A DNA stretch of 64,000 nucleotides, from positions 372,001 to 436,000 of the forward strand of contig NZ_CP026949.1 in the NCBI RefSeq assembly GCF_003065425.1. The letters run 5' to 3'. This document shows positions 1-8,735 of this stretch, piece by piece (positions within the stretch are counted from its first letter, which is position 1; each line of letters begins with the position of its first letter). The position numbers and the translations under genes were made by a program. Origin of the DNA: Mycetocola zhujimingii (lineage in GTDB: Bacteria; Actinomycetota; Actinomycetes; Actinomycetales; Microbacteriaceae). The notes under the pieces were generated by a model, which saw only the letters and a program-made list of their open reading frames with translations, had not been told where the DNA came from and did not search any database.

Positions 1-254
1 AGCAGGCCGTCGAGATGGCCAACGACGTGGACTTCGGGCTCGCGTCGAGCGTCTGGACGACAGACCACGGCACCGCAATGCGGATGGCGCGCGACCTCGA
101 CTTCGGCGCTGTGTGGATCAACACCCACATCCTGCTCGCTGCCGAGATGCCGCACGGCGGGTTCAAGATGTCGGGCTACGGCAAGGATCTCTCGTCGTAC
201 GGACTCGAGGACTACACGCGGATCAAGCACGTCATGAGCGCGATCGGCGAATGA
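1..254 (+). CDS. Aldehyde dehydrogenase, C-terminal part (partial at window start)
   Basis: Only the last 83 codons or so are present; the gene enters from the left edge. The visible part has the C-terminal signature of NAD-dependent aldehyde dehydrogenases: a VWINTH block, then [13 protein letters not shown], then an [12 protein letters not shown] tail. That tail resembles gamma-aminobutyraldehyde dehydrogenases (PatD type), which oxidise the aldehyde made from putrescine. The catalytic Cys and Glu lie outside the window. A flavin amine oxidase starts 33 bases downstream, which would generate such an aldehyde, so I infer a polyamine or amine breakdown operon. Family assignment is firm; the substrate is inferred from context. 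Confidence 0.85.
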   Translation, partial: QAVEMANDVDFGLASSVWTTDHGTAMRMARDLDFGAVWINTHILLAAEMPHGGFKMSGYGKDLSSYGLEDYTRIKHVMSAIGE

Positions 255-286
255 CGGATGACGATGCCGGACACAGGGAGAACCGC

Positions 287-1642
287 ATGACCGAACTGCA
301 GCGAGACGTCGTTATCATCGGCGCAGGAGCGTCCGGATTGACGGCTGCTCACAAGCTGCGCGAGGCGGGACTCAGCGTCGCCGTGCTCGAGGCACGCGAC
401 CGGGTCGGTGGTCGGCTCTGGACGAACGACATCGAGGGGGCGACCCTTGAGATCGGCGGCCAGTGGGTTTCTCCCGACCAGGATGCGCTCATCGAGACGC
501 TCGCCGAGCTCGGGCTCGAGACCTACTCGCGGTATCGCGAGGGCGACAGCGTCTACATCAACGCCGAAGGAACGCTCACGCGGTTCACCGGGGAGATCTT
601 TCCGGTCGAGGCATCGACCCAGCGCGAGATGGAGCGGCTCATCGGTGTGCTCGACGAACTCGTCGCCGAGATCGGGCCGCGCGAACCGTGGGCGCACCCC
701 CGCGCCGAAGAACTCGATTCGGTGACCTGGATCGAGTGGCTCGAGGGCCAGACCGATGACATCGAGGCCCGAGACAACATTGCGCTCTTCATCGCAGACG
801 CGATGCTCACCAAACCGGCCCACAGCTTCAGCGCGTTGCAGGCGATCCTGATGGCGGCATCCGCCGGGAGTTTTTCGAACCTCGTCGACGCCGATTTCAT
901 CCTCGACAAGCGGGTGGTAGGTGGACTGCAGCAGGTGCCGCTGCTTCTCGCTGAGAAGCTCGGCGACGACGTGTTCCTGTCGCAGCCGGTTCGTCGGCTG
1001 GAGTACGGAACTGAGGGTGTGCGCGCCGTCGCCGATGGGATGACCGTGTCCGCCCGCCACGCCATCGTCGCTGTGCCGCCGAACCTCTACACGCGGATCG
1101 ACTTCCAGCCGCCGCTGCCACGGCGCCAGCAGCAGATGCACCAGCACCTGTCGCTCGGGCTCGTGATCAAGGTTCACGCAGTCTACGAGTCGCCGTTCTG
1201 GCGGGATGCCGGGTTGTCTGGAACCTCGTTCAGCCCGTACGAGATCGTGCACGAGGCCTACGACAACACCAACCACGATGACCCGCGCGGCACACTGGTC
1301 GGTTTCGTCTCCGATGAAAAGGCCGACCGGTTGCTTGCCCTGCCGGCCGAGGAGCGCAAGCGGATCATCCTCACGTCGCTGTCGCACTACTTCGGTGCAG
1401 AGGCGCTGTCGCCGGTTGTGTACTACGAGAGCGACTGGGGCAGCGAGGAATGGACCCGCGGCGCCTACGCCGCGAGCTTCGACATGGGCGGCCTGCACCG
1501 GTACGGCGCCGACCTGCGCTCGCCGGTCGGACCGATCCACTGGTCGTGCAGCGACATCGCGGCCGAGGGCTACCAGCACGTCGACGGTGCCATTCGGCGC
1601 GGGTGGGAAACCGCCCAGGAGATACTCGACGACCGACAGTAA
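287..1642 (+). CDS. Flavin-dependent amine oxidase (putrescine oxidase-like)
   Basis: A 451-residue FAD amine oxidase. The N-terminus carries the dinucleotide-binding GAGASGLTAAHKLREAG motif (about residues 12-28) followed by LEARDRVGGRLWT, the classic monoamine/polyamine oxidase fingerprint. The C-terminus has the second FAD region (GPIHWSCSDIAAEGYQHVDGA). Length fits bacterial putrescine or monoamine oxidases (about 450-480). It would oxidise a primary amine to an aldehyde with release of ammonia and peroxide. I chose ATG 287 because CAGGGAG precedes it at normal spacing; the frame is open further upstream but overlaps the aldehyde dehydrogenase. It sits between that dehydrogenase and a Usp/APC permease pair. 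Polyamine rather than tyramine as substrate is inferred. Confidence 0.88.
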   Translation: MTELQRDVVIIGAGASGLTAAHKLREAGLSVAVLEARDRVGGRLWTNDIEGATLEIGGQWVSPDQDALIETLAELGLETYSRYREGDSVYINAEGTLTRFTGEIFPVEASTQREMERLIGVLDELVAEIGPREPWAHPRAEELDSVTWIEWLEGQTDDIEARDNIALFIADAMLTKPAHSFSALQAILMAASAGSFSNLVDADFILDKRVVGGLQQVPLLLAEKLGDDVFLSQPVRRLEYGTEGVRAVADGMTVSARHAIVAVPPNLYTRIDFQPPLPRRQQQMHQHLSLGLVIKVHAVYESPFWRDAGLSGTSFSPYEIVHEAYDNTNHDDPRGTLVGFVSDEKADRLLALPAEERKRIILTSLSHYFGAEALSPVVYYESDWGSEEWTRGAYAASFDMGGLHRYGADLRSPVGPIHWSCSDIAAEGYQHVDGAIRRGWETAQEILDDRQ

Positions 1643-1699
1643 TCACACCGCAGTACCCCGCACCTCCCGCAGGACCCGACCGCAAAGGAGCGACTCGAC

Positions 1700-2578
1700 A
1701 TGCGATACATCGTGGGCTACACCGATACACCCTCCGGTGAGGATGCACTCAACCTCGCCGTGAGGCTCGCGCGTTCCATGGACCGCGGCCTCGACATCGT
1801 CATCGTGCTGCGAAGCGCGGCGCGGGCGGCGCTCGTGCCCGTCGATGTCGGCTACGAGAAATTCCTGCACCGGGCCGCCGAGGACTGGTTGCACCACGCG
1901 CTCGCCTTCGTGCCGAGGGACATGGATGTGCGGGGTCACATCGTGTACGCGGACTCGTTCGCGCAGGGACTGCTCGACGCCAGCCGTGACCTCGAGGCTC
2001 GGATGATCGTCGTCGGTGCCGCACGCGGCGGACTGCTCGGCCGGTTCACCGTCGGCAGCGTCGCCAATGCGCTCCTGCACTCGGCTGTCGTGCCGGTCGC
2101 GCTGGCACCGGAGGGATCCGTCTCCGAGATTGGACTCGATGGGATCACCCGGGTCACCTGCGCGGTCGGCACACGCACCGGCGCGAAGGAACTGCTCGAT
2201 GCCGGGATTCTCGCGGCGAGGGCCGCGAAGGTGCCGCTTCGCCTGGTGTCACTGGTTGCCCTCGATTCCGACGGAGTGGACACGCCCCCTGACGTTCGGG
2301 CCCGGGCCGAAGAACACGCCGCGGAGACCGTGGCATACGCCGCCGAGCACCTGCCCGACGACGTCGACGTGACCGTTCTTACGGCATCCGGAAACCGGAT
2401 CGAGGATGCGGTGGCAACGCTCGACTGGGATCCGGGTGAGGTCGTTTTCGTCGGATCGAGCCGGCTTGGACGGCCGAAGCAACTGTTCCTCGGAACGACC
2501 GCGGCGAAGATGCTCCGCGAGTTGCCGGTTCCGATGATTGTGGTCCCGCGCGACAGCGTTCTGACGGTTGAGGACTAA
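1700..2578 (+). CDS. Universal stress protein, two tandem Usp domains
   Basis: 292 residues forming two Usp domains (about 1-140 and 148-290). Each ends in the nucleotide-binding signature: VGAARGGLLGRFTVGS in the first and VGSSRLGRPKQLFLGTTA in the second, matching the G-2X-G-9X-G(S/T) ATP-binding pattern. Usp proteins are cytoplasmic nucleotide-binding proteins often linked to stress or transporter control. AAAGGAG lies just upstream of ATG 1700. The next gene, an APC permease, starts 4 bases after this stop, so the two are almost certainly co-transcribed; Usp-permease pairing suggests a role in controlling transport. Confidence 0.9.
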   Translation: MRYIVGYTDTPSGEDALNLAVRLARSMDRGLDIVIVLRSAARAALVPVDVGYEKFLHRAAEDWLHHALAFVPRDMDVRGHIVYADSFAQGLLDASRDLEARMIVVGAARGGLLGRFTVGSVANALLHSAVVPVALAPEGSVSEIGLDGITRVTCAVGTRTGAKELLDAGILAARAAKVPLRLVSLVALDSDGVDTPPDVRARAEEHAAETVAYAAEHLPDDVDVTVLTASGNRIEDAVATLDWDPGEVVFVGSSRLGRPKQLFLGTTAAKMLRELPVPMIVVPRDSVLTVED

Positions 2579-2582
2579 GGCC

Positions 2583-4124
2583 ATGACGAGCCAGAAGACC
2601 GAACAGGGTCTCTCGAAGAAGGGCCTCAGCGCCGGTTCCGTCGGCCTGATCGGGGCTGTCGTCATCGGGATCTCCTGCATCGCCCCTGCGTACACGATGA
2701 CGGCCGCGCTCGGGCCGACGGTGTCCGAGGTCGGCCTGCAGGTGCCTGCCATCATCCTCGTCGGCTTCATCCCGATGCTGCTGGTCGCCTTCGGCTACCG
2801 CGAGCTCAACCGGGCGATGCCAGACAGCGGAACCTCGTTCACCTGGGCTACCCGGGCGTTCGGGCCGTGGATCGGCTGGATGACGGGATGGGGCCTCATC
2901 GCGGCTACCATTCTCGTTCTGTCGAACCTCGCCGGCATTGCCGTCGACTTCTTCTACCTCATGCTCGCGCAGATTTTCGGCAATCCCGACCTGGCTGACC
3001 TCGCGCTCAATCCGGTGATCAACGTCGTTACCTGCCTCACCTTCATGCTCGTGGCCACGGCGATCTCCTACCGCGACATGCAGACGACCCAGAAGGTGCA
3101 GTACGTTCTCGTCGGCTTCCAGCTGATCGTGCTCGTGATCTTCGGTATCGCCGCGTTCATCCACGTCGCCAACGGTTCGGCCTTCGATGCGGTGCCGGTG
3201 AGCCTCGAGTGGTTCAACCCGTTTGCCGTCGAGTCGTTCAGCGCGTTCGCGGCGGGACTCTCGCTGTCGATCTTCATCTTCTGGGGGTGGGATGTCACTC
3301 TGACGATGAACGAGGAAACCCGCGGCTCGAGGTCAACACCCGGGCGGGCGGCGACTCTCACCGTGTTCATCATCGTGGTGCTGTACCTGCTCATCGCGAC
3401 GGCGTCGATCAGCTTCGCCGGCATCGGAACGGGAGAGTTCGGACTCGGCAACGAGGAGATTCAGGGCAACGTGTTCTTCGCGCTCGCTGGACCTGTGCTC
3501 GGGCCACTCGCCATTCTCGTGTCGATCGCGGTGCTCTCCAGCTCGGCGGCATCCCTGCAGTCGACGTTCGTGTCGCCGGCCCGGACCCTCCTCGCGATGG
3601 GCCACTACGGGGCTCTGCCCGAGCGATTCTCCCGGGTCAGCCCGCGGTTTCTCACGCCGGGCTTCGCGACGATCGTGTCGAGCATCGTGGCGAGCGCGTT
3701 CTACGCGATCATGCGATTCGTCTCGGAGGATGTGCTGTGGGACACGATCACCGCTCTCGGCATGATGATCTGCTTCTACTACGGGCTCACGGCGTTCGCG
3801 GCGGTCTGGTATTTCCGGAAGCAGGTCTTCGCGTCGACGCGCAACTTCTTCTTCCAGTTGCTTTTTCCGCTCGTCGGCGGGGTCATCCTCGCGGCGCTGT
3901 TCTTCACGACAATCATCGAGAGCATGGACCCGGAGTACGGTTCGGGGTCGAACATCGGCGGGGTGGGCCTCGTGTTCATCCTCGGGATGGCCGTCATCGT
4001 CTCAGGCATCGTGATCATGATCATCCAGGCGATCAGACGGCCGGCGTTCTTCCGGGGCGAGACGCTCGGCAGGGGAGTGTCTGACGGGAAGGAGGACGAG
4101 GAGCTGGACGAGCTGCCGGTGTAG
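2583..4124 (+). CDS. APC-family amino acid/polyamine permease
   Basis: About 513 residues with roughly 12 hydrophobic segments. The first membrane segment has the GLIGAVVIGISCIAPAYT stretch typical of APC transporters, and the C-terminus ends in an acidic cytoplasmic tail (DGKEDEELDELPV). ATG 2583 follows GAGGACTAAGG, which doubles as ribosome binding site across the upstream stop. Its operon partners are a Usp protein, an amine oxidase and an aldehyde dehydrogenase, so the likely substrate is putrescine or a related amine imported for oxidation. The family is clear, the substrate inferred. Confidence 0.85.
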   Translation: MTSQKTEQGLSKKGLSAGSVGLIGAVVIGISCIAPAYTMTAALGPTVSEVGLQVPAIILVGFIPMLLVAFGYRELNRAMPDSGTSFTWATRAFGPWIGWMTGWGLIAATILVLSNLAGIAVDFFYLMLAQIFGNPDLADLALNPVINVVTCLTFMLVATAISYRDMQTTQKVQYVLVGFQLIVLVIFGIAAFIHVANGSAFDAVPVSLEWFNPFAVESFSAFAAGLSLSIFIFWGWDVTLTMNEETRGSRSTPGRAATLTVFIIVVLYLLIATASISFAGIGTGEFGLGNEEIQGNVFFALAGPVLGPLAILVSIAVLSSSAASLQSTFVSPARTLLAMGHYGALPERFSRVSPRFLTPGFATIVSSIVASAFYAIMRFVSEDVLWDTITALGMMICFYYGLTAFAAVWYFRKQVFASTRNFFFQLLFPLVGGVILAALFFTTIIESMDPEYGSGSNIGGVGLVFILGMAVIVSGIVIMIIQAIRRPAFFRGETLGRGVSDGKEDEELDELPV

Positions 4125-4160
4125 CGCCATGGCGAACCGACGCGGCGATAGGCTTCAGCC

Positions 4161-4658
4161 ATGTTTCGCCGCTATCGCCGCATCGCGTGGCAGTCGCCGC
4201 TCGTCGGGTTCGTGGTCAGCGCCGGGTTGTTCCTGCTCATTGTTCTCCCCAGCGCGATCGGCCAGCCGTGGAGATTTTCTCTCGGCGAAACGGTGCGCTC
4301 GATCCTTACCTGGGGACTGATTGGTGTCGCCGTCGCGCTCACCGCCCTGCTCGGTGGCATGGGTGCGATCGCGATCCTTGATCGTGGCCTCACGCACACG
4401 TCATTGTTCCGGGTGTCATGGGCGGGGATCGGTGCCGGTCTGGCTGTCTGTGCCGGGTGGCTCATCGTTGGCCTGATCGAGAGTGCGCCGGGTTGGCTGG
4501 GTGGTTATCTCATGCTCGGTGCCGTCGCGGGAATCATCGCGGCGATCGCGGCCGCCGCTCTGGTGAACCGGGCCGAACGGCGGGCTGCTGACGCACCAGT
4601 TGCTCACCCGCTCGACGCCGATCGGCCGGATCTGCCCGTCGGCGAGCAGTCCGCGTGA
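4161..4658 (+). CDS. Small integral membrane protein, unknown function
   Basis: 165 residues with four predicted membrane helices (about residues 14-34, 48-68, 83-105, 112-136) and a polar C-terminal tail. I recognise no family. Its stop overlaps the GTG start of the following APC permease by 4 bases, so translation is probably coupled and the product may assist or regulate that transporter. The start is ATG 4161; no strong Shine-Dalgarno sequence is visible. Confidence 0.6.
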   Translation: MFRRYRRIAWQSPLVGFVVSAGLFLLIVLPSAIGQPWRFSLGETVRSILTWGLIGVAVALTALLGGMGAIAILDRGLTHTSLFRVSWAGIGAGLAVCAGWLIVGLIESAPGWLGGYLMLGAVAGIIAAIAAAALVNRAERRAADAPVAHPLDADRPDLPVGEQSA

Positions 4659-5935
4659 GTTCGAACTCCCCGCTCGCCCGACGCCTCGGGCTCGGCGACG
4701 CCGTCTTCCTTGGCCTCGGCTCGATGATCGGTGCCGGCGTCTTCGCCGTTTTCGCGCCAGCCGCTGCGGTCGCGGGGTGGGGGCTGCTCGCCGGCCTCGC
4801 CATCGCGGCGGTCATCGCGTACTGCAACGCCACGGCATCCGCTCAGCTCGCTGCCCGGTATCCGGCATCCGGAGGCACCTACGTCTACGGGAGAGAACGA
4901 CTCGGCGACACCTGGGGGTTCGCCGCCGGCTGGAGTTTCGTGATCGGCAAGACGGCCAGTTGCGCGGCGATGGCGCTCACTTTCGCGGCCTACGCCGCCC
5001 CGGCCGGCTGGGACAAGCCGGTCGCGGCGCTCGCGGTTGCCTGCCTCGTTGCCGTCAACTACTTCGGCGTGACACGGACCGCATTTTTGACCCGGATACT
5101 CGTGGTCGCCGCGCTGATCGCCCTCGCGATCGTCGTGGCAGCGGGCCTGTCGGCCCCGGCCGCGTCGGGCGAGGTCGTCTCCGCAGGCGCAATGCCGGGC
5201 GGATGGCTGCCGGGCGCCCCTGATCTCGGACTGTACGGCGTCCTCCAATCTGCGGGACTGATCTTTTTTGCGTTCGCCGGGTACGCCAGGATCGCGACGA
5301 TGGGGGAGGAAGTGACGGACCCGGCGCGCACGATACCGAGGGCGATTCTCCTCGCGCTCGCCGTCACCGTCCTCGTCTACGCCACCGTCGCCGTGGTCGC
5401 GTTGCGCACCCTCGGTCCCGGCGTGCTCGGGACGTCGGCGGCGCCGCTCGTCAATGTGGCGGCAGCCGGCGGGTGGGACTGGACCGCGCCCGTCGTCCGC
5501 GTCGGTGCTGCGCTCGCGTCACTGGGCGCACTGCTCGCCCTCATCGCTGGCATCGGCCGCACGAGTCTCGCGATGGCGCGTGAAGGTGACCTTCCGCGGT
5601 TTCTTGCGGCGGTGCATCCGCGTTACCGGGTTCCACACCGGGCTGAACTCACCCTCGGGCTGATCGTCGTCGCGCTCGTGCTTCTCGTCGATGTGCGTGG
5701 GGCGATCGCATTCTCGTCGTTTGGCGTGCTGCTCTACTATTTCGTGGCCAACCTCGCCGCGTTCACGCAGGAGCGCGCTGATCGGCGGTTTCCCCGCTGG
5801 CTTCAGGTCGTGGGAATGTGCGGATGCCTCGTGCTCGTTGCCACGCTGCCGCCGGTCGGCATCCTGATCGGGGTCGCCGTGCTTGCGGTTGGCATCGGCG
5901 GGCGGTTCCTTGCACACCGGTCTCGTGGGGTTTGA
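4655..5935 (+). CDS. APC-family amino acid permease
   Basis: 426 residues, about 12 membrane segments. The N-terminal GLGDAVFLGLGSMIGAGVFA is the substrate-binding first helix signature of APC amino acid transporters (unwound GSMIGAG), followed by ARYPASGGTYVYGRERLG, also conserved. Cytoplasmic-membrane amino acid uptake or exchange is the expected role; the substrate cannot be read from sequence. GTG 4655 overlaps the previous stop by 4 bases, indicating an operon with the small membrane protein. The gene ends before a strong palindrome at about 5980-6020 that also lies at the end of the opposing gene. Confidence 0.85.
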   Translation: MSSNSPLARRLGLGDAVFLGLGSMIGAGVFAVFAPAAAVAGWGLLAGLAIAAVIAYCNATASAQLAARYPASGGTYVYGRERLGDTWGFAAGWSFVIGKTASCAAMALTFAAYAAPAGWDKPVAALAVACLVAVNYFGVTRTAFLTRILVVAALIALAIVVAAGLSAPAASGEVVSAGAMPGGWLPGAPDLGLYGVLQSAGLIFFAFAGYARIATMGEEVTDPARTIPRAILLALAVTVLVYATVAVVALRTLGPGVLGTSAAPLVNVAAAGGWDWTAPVVRVGAALASLGALLALIAGIGRTSLAMAREGDLPRFLAAVHPRYRVPHRAELTLGLIVVALVLLVDVRGAIAFSSFGVLLYYFVANLAAFTQERADRRFPRWLQVVGMCGCLVLVATLPPVGILIGVAVLAVGIGGRFLAHRSRGV

Positions 5936-5966
5936 CTCTTCGCGAGTTGAGCCCGCCCGCAGCACC

Positions 5967-6033
5967 GAGCGCTACACATCCATCGTTCCGCTGCAGATGC
6001 TTCTGCAGCGGAACGATGGAACTGCAGCGCTCG
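5967..6033. repeat. Palindromic intergenic element, copy 1
   Basis: Between two convergent genes lies a perfect inverted repeat: CCATCGTTCCGCTGCAGA (5980-5997), a 4-base loop TGCT, and its exact complement (6002-6019), extended by one T-A pair. A third direct copy of CTGCAGCG follows at 6022-6029, and GAGCGCT (5967-5973) pairs with AGCGCTC (6026-6032) as an outer arm. No T-run follows the stem, so a simple intrinsic terminator is unlikely. The element shares CACATCCAT, CTGCAGA/TCTGCAG and CTGCAGCGCTCG with the copy near 37.7 kb. Confidence 0.75.
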
Positions 6034-6053
6034 CGTTGGAGCGCCCGTAGCCG

Positions 6054-6968
6054 TCAGGAGCGGTAGAACGCGACGGTGTCGTCGAGCGCGGTCTCCCAGT
6101 CGGTCGACCGCACATCGAGTTCGCGTTCCGTCTCCGAGGCATCCGAAAGGAAAGGGGCTGTGAACTGGTAGCTCGACGCAGCCACCTCCCGCATCACGGG
6201 ATTGACCGCGCCGATGCCCTTGAGCAGTGACGACGGGATCCCGGAAATCGAGCCGCGGACGCCGTACCGCTCGTTGACCTGGCGGCAGATGGCGGTGCGG
6301 CTGAGGTCGGTGGCTGCCGGAACGTGCCAGACGCGCCCCCACTCACCGGTGTAGGCGCGCGCAGCCACGACGGTGCTCGCGAGATCGGGCAGGTACGCCC
6401 AGCTGTGTGGGAGGGCGGGATTGCCGACCGCCCAGGACCGTTTGCTCGCAAGGATCGGGCGGAAGAACCGGGTGCCGAGGTGGGCATCCGCTCCAGCTCC
6501 AGGACCGAAATAGTCGCTGGCCCGCACCTCGACGGCGCGCACATCCCCGCGTTTGGTCGCCGCGCGGAGTGTCTCCCAAAGGTCGCGACGCACCTCGCCT
6601 TTCGACTCGGCGGGTTGTTCCGGTGTGGTTTCCCGCATCGGCATGCTCGCCGTGCCGTAGGAGTAGAGGTTGCCGATCATCACGATGTCCGACCCGGTCT
6701 GCCGAGCGGCACGGATGACCGCGTCGACGATCGGTGGCCAGTCGCTGCGCCACCGATGGTAGGGAGGGTTGGTGCAGACCACGATCGTCGAGCAGCCCTC
6801 CGCTGCCCGGGTGAGCGTGCCGGCGTCTGAGGCGTCGAGCGGCACGGCGGCAGCGCCCGGGAGCTGGGTGGCTGACCGCGTGCCGACGGTGACGGTTTCA
6901 CCGCTGCCGATGAAGGCGCTGGTGACCGTCGATCCGACCGCGCCAGCACCGAGGACGAGAACGCTCAC
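6054..6968 (-). CDS. NAD(P)-dependent epimerase/reductase-like SDR protein
   Basis: About 304 residues of the extended or atypical short-chain dehydrogenase fold. The N-terminus has the Rossmann motif VLVLGAGAVGSTV, then a beta-alpha pattern with GNLYSYG where the SDR Tyr lies. The substrate is unknown; such proteins often act on sugars or flavonoid-like compounds. I prefer GTG 6968 because GGATGGAG sits just upstream; a longer GTG start at 6983 is possible. It is monocistronic, convergent with the APC permease, and its upstream region contains the solitary 30-bp-type repeat. Confidence 0.75.
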   Translation of the reverse strand: MSVLVLGAGAVGSTVTSAFIGSGETVTVGTRSATQLPGAAAVPLDASDAGTLTRAAEGCSTIVVCTNPPYHRWRSDWPPIVDAVIRAARQTGSDIVMIGNLYSYGTASMPMRETTPEQPAESKGEVRRDLWETLRAATKRGDVRAVEVRASDYFGPGAGADAHLGTRFFRPILASKRSWAVGNPALPHSWAYLPDLASTVVAARAYTGEWGRVWHVPAATDLSRTAICRQVNERYGVRGSISGIPSSLLKGIGAVNPVMREVAASSYQFTAPFLSDASETERELDVRSTDWETALDDTVAFYRS

Positions 6969-7020
6969 GATCACTCCATCCACAGGGGTTTGGCCAGAGT
7001 TTAGTCCGCCGCCCGTGACG

Positions 7021-7110
7021 TTGCTCCGTCAGAAATGGCTCAAGCAGACTTTGCTCCGCCACAAACGGCTGCGTTTTGTCACGAAATGCAACCGTTTCCG
7101 ACCACGCAAC
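7021..7110. repeat. Solitary diverged copy of the 30-bp repeat unit
   Basis: Two adjacent 30-base units begin with TTGCTCCG at 7021 and 7051 (each containing AAATGGCT or AAACGGCT), followed by CACGAAATGCAACCGTTTCCG. The order and spacing match the large array at 44861-45720, where CACAAACGGCTGCGTTTG is followed by CACGAAAGGCGACCCTTTC. Read on the minus strand, both encode VAFR..TQPFVAE. This copy sits in the leader region of the SDR gene and downstream of yajQ. It is a remnant or founder of the same repeat family. Confidence 0.65.
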
Positions 7111-7165
7111 GGGCCAGGTCGACAGATGCACAGGCATCCGCACGGTGCGGCCGATGTCTCGCGGT

Positions 7166-7654
7166 CTAGCGGAAGTTGATGAACTGCAGGTCGATGTCGA
7201 GGTCCTTGCCCTTGAGCAGCGCGATCACTGACTGAAGGTCGTCGCGGCTCTTCGACTGCACGCGCAGCTCGTCGCCCTGGATCTGGCTCTTGACGCCCTT
7301 GGGTCCCTCGTCGCGGATGATCTTGTTGATCTTCTTCGCGTTCTCCTGGGTGATGCCGTCCTTGAGCTCCGCTTCGATGCGGTATTCCTTGCCGCTCGCA
7401 TACGGGTCGCCGGAGTCGAGGCTCTTGAGCGAGATGCCACGCTTGATGAGCTTCGTCTGGAAGACATCGAGGATCGCCTTGACGCGCTCTTCGCTGTTCG
7501 CCTTCATGAGGATCTTGTCGCCGGACTGCGCGATCGACGCCCCGGTGCCCTTGAAGTCGTAGCGCTGCTCGATCTCCTTGTGCGCCTGGTGGAGTGCGTT
7601 GTCCGCCTCCATCTTGTCGACCTTGCTAACCACGTCAAACGATGAATCTGCCAT
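7166..7654 (-). CDS. yajQ: YajQ-family cyclic di-GMP/nucleotide-binding protein
   Basis: 162 residues, matching the usual length of the family. The start [20 protein letters not shown], the central [10 protein letters not shown] and the end [12 protein letters not shown] are all hallmark YajQ segments. YajQ proteins are small cytoplasmic two-domain ferredoxin-fold proteins; some bind cyclic di-GMP or nucleotides, but the cellular role in actinobacteria is unclear. The gene is single, and its start is 83 bases from the divergent lytic transglycosylase gene. Confidence 0.95.
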   Translation of the reverse strand: MADSSFDVVSKVDKMEADNALHQAHKEIEQRYDFKGTGASIAQSGDKILMKANSEERVKAILDVFQTKLIKRGISLKSLDSGDPYASGKEYRIEAELKDGITQENAKKINKIIRDEGPKGVKSQIQGDELRVQSKSRDDLQSVIALLKGKDLDIDLQFINFR

Positions 7655-7736
7655 GGCCCCATGGTACGGGTTTCCGCGGTCAGGCGGGGTGGCGCCCGTC
7701 GGGCATGCTCTCGGCTACGAATGGGAAGATAAGCGG

Positions 7737-8486
7737 ATGCTGTCAGCCCGCCTCGCAATCATCACCGGTGCCGTGGCATCCGCTCTGCTGCTCAGCTCGT
7801 GTGCTGCACCGAGCCCGGATACACCGACCGAGATGTCGGCCGGGCAGGCTCCGACCTTCGCTGCCCCGGCCGAGTCGCCGGTCGCCGCGGCTGTGCCGAG
7901 CAGGCCGGGGACCCCTGGGCTCGTGGACGACAGCTGGATCGCGGCCACGGCCGAGGCGACGCGGATTCCGGAACGCGCGCTGCGTGCCTACGCCGGTGCC
8001 GCGCTGGCGAAGGCCGCGCAGATGCCGGAGTGCGGCGTCGGATGGAACACGATCGCGGCGATCGGGTCCACCGAGAGCGATCACGGCCGCCATGATGGCT
8101 CGAGCGTTGACGACGCCGGCACCGTGTCTCCACCCATCTATGGCGTTGCGCTCGATGGCGACGGCAACATCTTGATTCGCGATTCGGATGCCGGTGCCAT
8201 CGACGGCGACGCCACGTATGACCGCGCGATCGGGCCCATGCAGTTCATCCCGCAGTCCTGGAACAACTGGAACGTCGACGCCAACGCTGACGGGGTCGCG
8301 GATCCGCACAACCTCGACGACGCGGCGATGGCCACCGCCAACTACCTCTGCCGGGTGTCGGGAGACCTCGTCACCGAGACGGGCTGGCAGCGGGCGATCC
8401 GCGGCTACAACCCCAACGACGAGTACGTCGCGACGGTCGCGCGGACGGGCACCCTGTACGCGGAGCGGGCCGCGGGCGCGAGTTAG
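7737..8486 (+). CDS. Lytic murein transglycosylase, lipoprotein
   Basis: 249 residues. The N-terminus is a lipoprotein signal peptide (hydrophobic SALLLSSC lipobox at about residues 15-22). After a Pro/Ala-rich linker comes an SLT/MltB-like domain: GWNTIAAIGSTESDHGRH contains the likely catalytic Glu, DRAIGPMQFIPQSW the conserved GPMQF motif, and the Asn/Asp-rich VDANADGVADPHNLDDA loop follows. It cleaves peptidoglycan glycan strands on the outer face of the membrane. ATG 7737 is the first start giving the signal peptide. It is convergent with the LacI gene, with a palindrome between them. Confidence 0.88.
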   Translation: MLSARLAIITGAVASALLLSSCAAPSPDTPTEMSAGQAPTFAAPAESPVAAAVPSRPGTPGLVDDSWIAATAEATRIPERALRAYAGAALAKAAQMPECGVGWNTIAAIGSTESDHGRHDGSSVDDAGTVSPPIYGVALDGDGNILIRDSDAGAIDGDATYDRAIGPMQFIPQSWNNWNVDANADGVADPHNLDDAAMATANYLCRVSGDLVTETGWQRAIRGYNPNDEYVATVARTGTLYAERAAGAS

Positions 8487-8630
8487 CGCGCAGCTCGGCG
8501 CCCGCGTCGCGCTGAGACAAGGACATCGGCGCGAGGGAAGGAAGAAAACGGCGGTTGTGTCCTTATCTGGCGCCTTTTTCCTTGTGCCGCGCCGACGGCA
8601 TCCGTTCGCATCGCACGGTGGACAGGCCAT

Positions 8631-8679
8631 CGCGCGATTATCAGGACCAAACTCGCGAAATCGTCCTGATAAGCGTGCG
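8631..8679. repeat. Long inverted repeat between convergent genes
   Basis: CGCGCGATTATCAGGAC (8631-8647) pairs with GTCCTGATAAGCGTGCG (8663-8679): 17 positions with one mismatch and one G-T, and a perfect core of 10 (TTATCAGGAC). The loop is 15 bases and contains TCGCGA. It lies in the 249-base gap between the transglycosylase and lacI-like gene ends. There is no flanking T-run; an upstream GCGCCTTTTT at about 8569-8578 could help termination on the plus strand. Function could be bidirectional termination or mRNA 3' protection. Confidence 0.6.
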
Positions 8680-8735
8680 ATCTCCTGCAATCCTGTGTCG
8701 CGGATGCCGCGGGGGCGGGCCCGGGGAGGAGTCGC

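Noticed and set aside
212-1579. Minus-strand frame of 455 codons opposite the amine oxidase
   Set aside because: Antisense shadow of a convincing FAD oxidase; no motif of its own.
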